Assembly (NCBI GenBank): GCA_030016765.1
Contig: JASEJS010000015.1
Coordinates: 6,103-14,896 of the forward strand
Direction: 5' to 3'
Origin: Patescibacteria group bacterium
Lineage (GTDB): Bacteria > Patescibacteriota > Minisyncoccia > Minisyncoccales > JASEJS01
DNA: 8,794 nt
The translations under genes were made by a program, and so were the position numbers. Below the pieces are notes generated by a model. It was given only the letters and a program-made list of their open reading frames with translations, did not search any database and was not told the origin of the DNA. Shown one piece after another: positions 5,301 through 8,794 of this stretch (its first letter is position 1; every line of letters begins with the position of its first letter).

Positions 5301-6344
5301 ATGCTAATTTTGGGTATCGATACTTCCTGTGATGATACTTGCATAAGTGTAATTGAAGTCAAAAGTCAAAAGTCAAAAGTCAAAAGTTTTAAAATTCTTT
5401 CGAATATTACTTCTTCACAGGCAAAATTACATGCAAAATACGGAGGGGTCTACCCTTTTTTAGCCAAAAGGGAACATCAGAAAAATCTTCCAGTTGTCTT
5501 TAAAAAGGCGACTAAAGGAATAGATGTTTCTGAAATTGATTTGATTGGGGTGACAATCGGACCGGGATTAGAACCTTGTCTTTGGCAGGGAATAAATTTT
5601 GCTAAAGATTTAGCAAAAAAAATAAATTTAAAAATTGTTCCAGTTAATCATATCGAGGCCCATATTTTGGCCAACTTTATTGAAGAAAATTTAAAATTAT
5701 TCCCAGCAATTTGTTTAGTAGTTTCTGGTGGTCATACTCAGTTAATTTTAATGAAAAAAATTGGCGAATATAAACTAATAGGGGAAACTAGAGATGATGC
5801 TGCTGGAGAATGTTTTGATAAAATAGCGAGAATTTTGGGATTAGACTATCCAGGAGGACCAGCCATCGACGAGCAAGCTCGTCGATGGAAATTCGAAATT
5901 CGAAATTCGAAATTCGAAATTAAATTACCAAGACCAATGATTTCTCAAAAAAACTATGATTTCAGTTTTTCTGGTTTGAAAACAGCAGTTTTGTATGATT
6001 TCAGAAGTCGTTCACCAAAAGTTAGAAAATCGAAAGAATACATTCAAGAGATGACAAAAGAAGTCCAACAGGCAATAATCGATGTATTAATTTCTAAGAC
6101 CATTGGGGTAGCTAAAGAGTTCAGAGTAAAAACGATAATTCTTGGAGGAGGGGTGGCGGCCAGTCAAGAATTGAAGAAACAGTTTAAAACTGCCTGTTTA
6201 AACTCGAAGTTTAAACATCTGGTTCCACCAAAAAATTTATGTACTGACAATGCTGCCATGGTTGGAGTCGCTGCTTTCTATCATCGAGATAAAGCAACAT
6301 TTGATTTCGAAAAAATTGAAGCCAACGCTAATTTAAAAATATGA
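5301..6344 (+). CDS. tsaD: tRNA N6-adenosine threonylcarbamoyltransferase TsaD
   Basis: Transfers the threonylcarbamoyl group from TsaC's product to A37 of ANN-decoding tRNAs; ASKHA-fold, Fe/Zn-binding. Landmarks: GIDTSCDDT (5-13), QAKLHAKYGGVYPFLAKREH (40-59), NHIEAH with metal ligands H117 and H121, VSGGHT (141-146), GETRDDAAGECFDK (161-174), PGGPAID (184-190), FSFSGLKTAV (221-230), GGGVAAS (282-288) and CTDNAAM with ligand D316. The N-terminus is bacterial in type. At 347 residues it has two insertions made by tandem repeats: EVKSQKSKVKS (19-29) and WKFEIRNSKFEIK (196-208); all catalytic motifs remain. A third repeat region encodes 297-306. TsaB and TsaE, the usual bacterial partners, are not in the window. 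The stop overlaps the next ATG in ATGA. No SD is seen. Confidence 0.97.
   Translation: MLILGIDTSCDDTCISVIEVKSQKSKVKSFKILSNITSSQAKLHAKYGGVYPFLAKREHQKNLPVVFKKATKGIDVSEIDLIGVTIGPGLEPCLWQGINFAKDLAKKINLKIVPVNHIEAHILANFIEENLKLFPAICLVVSGGHTQLILMKKIGEYKLIGETRDDAAGECFDKIARILGLDYPGGPAIDEQARRWKFEIRNSKFEIKLPRPMISQKNYDFSFSGLKTAVLYDFRSRSPKVRKSKEYIQEMTKEVQQAIIDVLISKTIGVAKEFRVKTIILGGGVAASQELKKQFKTACLNSKFKHLVPPKNLCTDNAAMVGVAAFYHRDKATFDFEKIEANANLKI
5357..5387 (+). repeat. AGTCAAA heptamer tandem array inside tsaD
   Basis: AGTCAAA is repeated four times plus AGT, preceded by TGA; the 34-bp string from 5354 is identical to that in archease on the other strand (2310-2343). It encodes the same peptide EVKSQKSKVKS. 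It sits in the loop between the first TsaD strands, where E. coli TsaD has a shorter turn. Confidence 0.95.
5863..5888. repeat. Perfect 12-bp-arm palindrome inside tsaD
   Basis: Left arm CCATCGACGAGC (5863-5874) and right arm GCTCGTCGATGG (5877-5888) are exact reverse complements around AA. The left arm encodes the conserved AIDE of TsaD; the right arm encodes ARRW in a variable loop, so the right arm may be an inverted copy of the left. It is much richer in GC than the flanks and abuts the AAATTCG array. Confidence 0.95.
5888..5921 (+). repeat. AAATTCG heptamer tandem array inside tsaD
   Basis: AAATTCG is repeated four times and followed by AAATT, beginning directly at the last base of the palindrome. 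It encodes KFEIRNSKFEIK, an insertion between the GGPAIDEQA and LPRPM segments of TsaD. Neither strand of this heptamer contains a stop codon in its 7-codon cycle. Confidence 0.95.
6180..6217. repeat. GTTTAAAC-type hairpin cluster inside tsaD
   Basis: TGTTTAAACT (6195-6204) and AGTTTAAACA (6208-6217) are exact reverse complements around CGA. A related quasi-palindrome CAGTTTAAAACTG precedes it at 6180-6192, giving three GTTTAAA(A)C copies 13-14 bp apart. The stretch encodes QFKTACLNSKFKH, a variable part of TsaD just before the conserved PPKNLCTDNAA. Confidence 0.8.
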
Positions 6345-7279
6345 TGAGAAAAAATCAAAAATATGTAATTGGCGTAGATGGTGGAGGAACAAAGACTGTA
6401 GCTGTTTTGGCGAATTTAGAAAGTAAAATTTTAGCTAAAGCTAAAACAGGTTCTTCTCATCCAAGAAATCTAGGATTAAAAAAGGCAATGGATAATGTTG
6501 CCTCGGTTGTTAAAAAAGTTTTGGGAAAAAGGCGAAGAATTTTAGCTACCTTTCTTGGGTTGCCGACAATAGAAGAGGAATTTAAATTTAAAAAAGATGT
6601 TATCAAAAAAGAGCTTTTAAAACATAAAAAAATCTCTCCAATTTTTAAAGGAAAAGTAATAATTGGCTCGGATCAATTAGCCGGTTTTCGGTCAGGAACA
6701 AATGAAAAAGATGGAGTAGTTTTAATTGCAGGCTCAGGTTGCGTTTGCCATGGTTGGCGAGGAAAAAAAGAAAGCAAGGTTTGTGGTTGGGGGTACTTAA
6801 GTGAATTAGGTTCAGCCTTTTGGATTGGTCAAAGGGGGGTTCAAGTAATTTGGAAGGATTTGGATGGAAGAGGACCTAAAACCCTGATTACTAGATTAAT
6901 TTTTCAGAAATTAAAAGTTAAAAATAAAGAAAACCTTATTGAGAAAATTTATTCCAAAAATCCATTTGAAATTATTTCTTCATTATCAATTTTAGTTGCT
7001 GAAGCTGAGAAAAAAAGGGATAAGGTTGCCAAAAATATCTTAATTGAGGCTGGAAGAGAGCTGGCTTTGTCTGCCAATACAGCAATAAAAAAATTAAACT
7101 TTCAAAAAATCAGATTCCCTTTAATTTTAATAGGAAGCACGTTTAAGTCAAAAATTTTGTTAGAGACCGTCAAAAAAGAAGTCAAAAAATTTGCTCCCAA
7201 AGCAGAATTTATTCGGCCCAAAACTGAACCAGTAATTGGAGCAGTAAAATTAGCAATAGAACAAATAAAAAATAAATAA
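6341..7279 (+). CDS. BadF/BadG/NAGK-type ASKHA-fold kinase-like protein
   Basis: Cytosolic ATPase of the BadF/BadG/BcrA/BcrD group, which includes eukaryotic N-acetylglucosamine kinase and related sugar kinases. Motifs: phosphate-1 loop GVDGGGTKT (11-19), probable catalytic D111 in GSDQLAGF, phosphate-2 IAGSGCV (129-135), GWGYLSELGSAFWIGQ (149-164) and the adenosine-side LILIGS (261-266), with PVIGAVKLA (298-306) near the end. The family's usual GDEGS is SELGS here and GTGS is GSGC, so the substrate may not be GlcNAc. The 312 residues are intact. The start overlaps the tsaD stop as ATGA (a second ATG at 6344 is equally possible), so translation is coupled. Being of the same fold as TsaD and TsaB, it could act on a sugar or, speculatively, assist TsaD. 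Confidence 0.8.
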   Translation: MMRKNQKYVIGVDGGGTKTVAVLANLESKILAKAKTGSSHPRNLGLKKAMDNVASVVKKVLGKRRRILATFLGLPTIEEEFKFKKDVIKKELLKHKKISPIFKGKVIIGSDQLAGFRSGTNEKDGVVLIAGSGCVCHGWRGKKESKVCGWGYLSELGSAFWIGQRGVQVIWKDLDGRGPKTLITRLIFQKLKVKNKENLIEKIYSKNPFEIISSLSILVAEAEKKRDKVAKNILIEAGRELALSANTAIKKLNFQKIRFPLILIGSTFKSKILLETVKKEVKKFAPKAEFIRPKTEPVIGAVKLAIEQIKNK

Positions 7280-7289
7280 TTTTAAAATT

Positions 7290-7475
7290 ATGGCAAAATT
7301 AATTGATCAAGCTTATTCAAAAGCAATTGAAATTTTAAAAGCAATTCTACTAATGGGAGTCTCTTTTCAATCTTGGAGTGCAGCTGGATATATATTAGCT
7401 TATAAATCAGTAAAGGAGGGTAAAATTAATTTTTTAAATGCTGCTTCATTTTTCGCCAATTTAATAATTATTTAA
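7290..7475 (+). CDS. Unidentified 61-residue ORF, possibly a glycosidase C-terminal remnant
   Basis: Not confidently recognised. It lies 10 nt after the kinase gene and 14 nt before the PAP2 gene, all on the same strand, so it is probably in the same transcript. The segment SFQSWSAAGYILAYKSVKEGKINFL resembles, from memory, the C-terminal end of bacterial (alpha/alpha)6-barrel glycosidases such as invertase or amylo-alpha-1,6-glucosidase-like proteins, where a Q-x-W-S-A-A-G motif is common. The rest of such an enzyme is absent, so it would be a remnant. The alternative is a small protein with one hydrophobic helix near 12-24. No SD is seen before ATG 7290. Confidence 0.4.
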   Translation: MAKLIDQAYSKAIEILKAILLMGVSFQSWSAAGYILAYKSVKEGKINFLNAASFFANLIII

Positions 7476-7489
7476 AAATAGAATTTTGA

Positions 7490-8005
7490 ATGTTGGATTA
7501 TATTTTGTTTGAAAAAATTAATCAATTTGCTGGAACCTGGCTCTGGTTAGATACTCTGGGCATCTTTTTTGCTAAATACTTTGGCTATATTTTGATTTTT
7601 TTTATTTTTTTATTTTTATTAAAAGATCGGAAAAAGTATTGGCCAATGGTAATTATTGCTTTCAGCTCAGCAATTTTAGCCAAATTTGTCATTACTGAAT
7701 TTATCCGTTTTTTGTGGAATCGACCCCGGCCCTTTGTTGAAAATCAAACCAATTTACTTTTAGACCAGATTAATGCTGCTGCCTTCCCTTCTGGACATGC
7801 TGCTTTCTTTTTTGCCTTATCTTTGGCTATCTATTTTTATAACAAAAAAGCTGGTATTATTTTTTTAATTGCCAGCTTTTTGATTTCGATCTCTCGAGTT
7901 TTCTGCGGAATTCACTGGCCCACAGATATTTTGGCTGGAGCCTTAGTTGGAATTTTCTCTGGATGGTTGATTAACTCCCAAGTTATGAAATTTTTCAAAA
8001 AATAG
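7490..8005 (+). CDS. PAP2-family membrane phosphatase (undecaprenyl-diphosphatase-like)
   Basis: Membrane enzyme that dephosphorylates lipid phosphates, probably undecaprenyl diphosphate for cell-envelope synthesis (BcrC-like; inferred). The 171 residues hold all three PAP2 motifs: R73-x6-R80-P81 (first lysine replaced by arginine), FPSGHAAFFF (99-108) with catalytic H103, and SRVFCGIHWPTDILAG (135-150) with H142 and D146. About five hydrophobic segments are visible (around 24-44, 51-69, 104-117, 121-134, 147-161), with the active site expected on the outer face. It ends the plus-strand run; its TAG stop is directly adjacent to the convergent tRNA-Leu. No SD is seen. A GlcNAc-type kinase upstream would fit a cell-wall link, but that is weak. 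Confidence 0.92.
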   Translation: MLDYILFEKINQFAGTWLWLDTLGIFFAKYFGYILIFFIFLFLLKDRKKYWPMVIIAFSSAILAKFVITEFIRFLWNRPRPFVENQTNLLLDQINAAAFPSGHAAFFFALSLAIYFYNKKAGIIFLIASFLISISRVFCGIHWPTDILAGALVGIFSGWLINSQVMKFFKK

Positions 8006-8089
8006 TGCCGCGGGTGGGATTTGCACCCACACGAGCTAAAAGCTCATACGGTTTTGAGCCGTAAGCGTATTCTATTCCGCCACCGCGGC
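8006..8089 (-). tRNA. tRNA-Leu (anticodon CAA)
   Basis: Reads UUG codons. Minus-strand parts: acceptor GCCGCGG (8089-8083) with CCGCGGC (8013-8007), discriminator A at 8006; D stem GCG/CGC with a 10-nt loop GAATAGAATA; anticodon stem TACGG/CCGTA with loop CTCAAAA, anticodon CAA at 8056-8054; a long variable arm GAGCT-TTT-AGCTC typical of class II tRNAs; T stem GTGGG/CCCAC. CCA is not encoded. Two oddities: the T loop is TGCAAAT (G at position 55) and the D loop has one G rather than G18-G19. All stems pair fully, so it is likely functional. It abuts the PAP2 stop and follows the 99-residue gene by 7 nt, so both are probably on one transcript; a T-run (CTATTTTTTG) follows its 3' end. Confidence 0.95.
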
Positions 8090-8096
8090 AATTTTT

Positions 8097-8396
8097 TTAT
8101 TCTTCCTCTTCTTCTAATTCCATTAGGTTATCTTCATCTATCTCTATTCCTAATTCCTTCAGCTCCTTTTTAGCTTCCTCTACGCTAATATCTTTAGAGC
8201 ACATCACATCATAAAGTCCCCCGCAATAACTCCAGCCTGCTTTCTTTAATTTTTCCAACTGATCAGCAATTGATTCTAAATCTTCCTTGAGAAATTTCCC
8301 ATGTTCTCTTAAAATATTCGGATCAAAATTCTCCTTCCCTTCAATATCCATATCTGGACCTGGTTTGTAATATAACATTAAAGAAAATTCGACCAT
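8097..8396 (-). CDS. Unidentified 99-residue acidic protein
   Basis: No family is recognised. The protein is soluble and acidic: a hydrophobic N-terminal strand MVEFSLMLYY, a helical stretch with heptad-like spacing (EDLESIADQLEKLKKAG, 38-54), two cysteines C58 and C66 in SYCGGLYDVMCSKD, a second helix ISVEEAKKELKELG (70-83) and a tail ending in LMELEEEEE. The pattern (a strand, a helix, GLYDVMCSKDIS, a helix) reads like a compact folded domain rather than chance. It precedes tRNA-Leu by only 7 nt and probably shares its transcript. ATG 8396 has no SD; TAGAAT lies very close upstream (8404-8399), too close for a normal leader. Codon use fits a real gene. Confidence 0.65.
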   Translation of the reverse strand: MVEFSLMLYYKPGPDMDIEGKENFDPNILREHGKFLKEDLESIADQLEKLKKAGWSYCGGLYDVMCSKDISVEEAKKELKELGIEIDEDNLMELEEEEE

Positions 8397-8456
8397 ATAT
8401 TCTAAAATTTTTTAGTATTCTTTAGTCGACCTTTTTAATCCCATTTTACCAAGTTA

Positions 8457-8518
8457 ATTTCAGTTACTTTTTAAATCCGTTAACCAATACCATTTCGGTT
8501 ACATTTTACATCCGTTAA
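8457..8518 (+). repeat. Pair of 27-bp direct repeats, 35-bp period
   Basis: Copies at 8457-8483 and 8492-8518 agree at 24 of 27 positions: ATTTC, A or G, GTTAC, T or A, TTTTA, A or C, ATCCGTTAA. A weaker third copy (ATTTTACCAAGTTAA) overlaps just upstream at 8443-8457. They lie 9 bp from the -35 of the promoter at 8528, so they may be protein-binding sites, or transposon-end or iteron-like repeats. Confidence 0.8.
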
Positions 8519-8527
8519 TACGCACTC

Positions 8528-8556
8528 TTGAGCCAAAAAGGAAAACCTTATATAAT
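8528..8556 (+). promoter_or_regulatory. Sigma70-type promoter, plus strand
   Basis: TTGAGC (8528-8533) and an exact TATAAT (8551-8556) are 17 bp apart, the best promoter match in the window. Between them AAGG-AAAA-CCTT is a short palindrome that could be an operator. Initiation would be near 8563. No ORF of any length begins in the next 230 bp, so it serves a gene to the right, or a non-coding RNA. Confidence 0.6.
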
Positions 8557-8794
8557 TTTAAATCTAAATATTTTCCAACAATATTTAAAATTTCTTTTTG
8601 AGTTTTTAACCGAATAATATTCAAGCCTCATTAATTAATTTTAGCATTCTAATTTAAATCTGTCTATAATTATGGATTAAGACATCTAAAATGTGAAATG
8701 GCATTGATTGATTCATCTAAAAAGTAAGTGAAATGAAGTGCAGCAATATAAATTATTTTGGCAATTAAGAGTCCTTTGAGTATTTTCTTTGCTA

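Larger units (their letters stand above)
8397..8794. other. 398-bp region without a convincing gene
   Basis: It contains two 27-bp direct repeats, a plus-strand promoter, and a looser repeat pair (8683-8700 and 8714-8735, CATCTAAAA...GTGAAATG). The plus strand after the promoter shows only very short ORFs. On the minus strand a frame is open from the window edge (8792) to a stop at 8670 (40 codons, ending ISHFRCLNP), which could be the end of a gene to the right but is short enough to be chance. Confidence 0.6.

Noticed and set aside
2310..5387. CRISPR array, suggested by the regular short repeats
   Set aside because: The repeats are 7-nt units with no spacers and lie inside coding sequence; no cas genes are present.
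5301..6344. Archaeal origin, suggested by archease and phosphohexuloisomerase-like genes
   Set aside because: TsaD has the bacterial GIDTSCDDT start and FSFSGLKTAV layout, and the promoters are sigma70-like. Archease and PHI-like proteins also occur in bacteria.
7170..7195. Another AGTCAAA array in the kinase gene (GTCAAAAAAGAAGTCAAA)
   Set aside because: It is only two spaced partial units arising from Val-Lys-Lys codons, without tandem heptamer order.
8670..8792. C-terminal end of a minus-strand gene entering from the right edge
   Set aside because: The frame is open for only 40 codons, has no motif, and such a run is expected fairly often among six frames in AT-rich DNA.

Overview
This window looks like a piece of a small, AT-rich bacterial genome, most likely a Candidate Phyla Radiation (Patescibacteria) member. 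That is inference from three things: (1) the tRNA-modification ATPase at 5301-6344 has the bacterial TsaD start (GIDTSCDDT), not the archaeal Kae1 type; (2) promoter-like sequences are bacterial, with several exact TATAAT hexamers; (3) conserved genes contain in-frame heptanucleotide tandem arrays. Most starts have no visible Shine-Dalgarno sequence.

Left half, minus strand: a PiT phosphate permease (cut by the window edge) overlaps by 4 bp a DUF47/PhoU-like regulator, with an extended -10 promoter just before the regulator. A rho-independent terminator separates this pair from an upstream unit of archease (RtcB cofactor) and a 6-phospho-3-hexuloisomerase-like SIS protein. Upstream of archease is a short unidentified ORF that carries a GC-rich palindrome and may be frameshifted.

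Centre: a 357-bp divergent gap (2773-3129) holds no recognised gene, but contains a strong SD-like GGAGGT in front of a 32-codon ORF and a complementary AACCTCC downstream.

Right half, plus strand: a tight run of a HAD hydrolase, a PP-loop tRNA thiolase-like protein, TsaC (Sua5/YrdC), TsaD, a BadF/NAGK-type ASKHA kinase, a 61-residue ORF and a PAP2 phosphatase. Its core (3801-6344) is a tRNA-modification group: TsaC makes threonylcarbamoyl-AMP and TsaD moves the group to A37 of ANN-decoding tRNAs, while the PP-loop protein probably thiolates tRNA. A convergent tRNA-Leu(CAA) abuts the PAP2 stop codon and lies 7 nt downstream of an unidentified 99-residue acidic protein. The last 398 bp have no convincing gene, but hold 27-bp direct repeats next to a good sigma70-type promoter.

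The most unusual features are repeat insertions in core genes: an identical AGTCAAA array in archease and tsaD, a perfect palindrome fused to an AAATTCG array inside tsaD, and a tRNA-Leu with a non-canonical D-loop/T-loop elbow.
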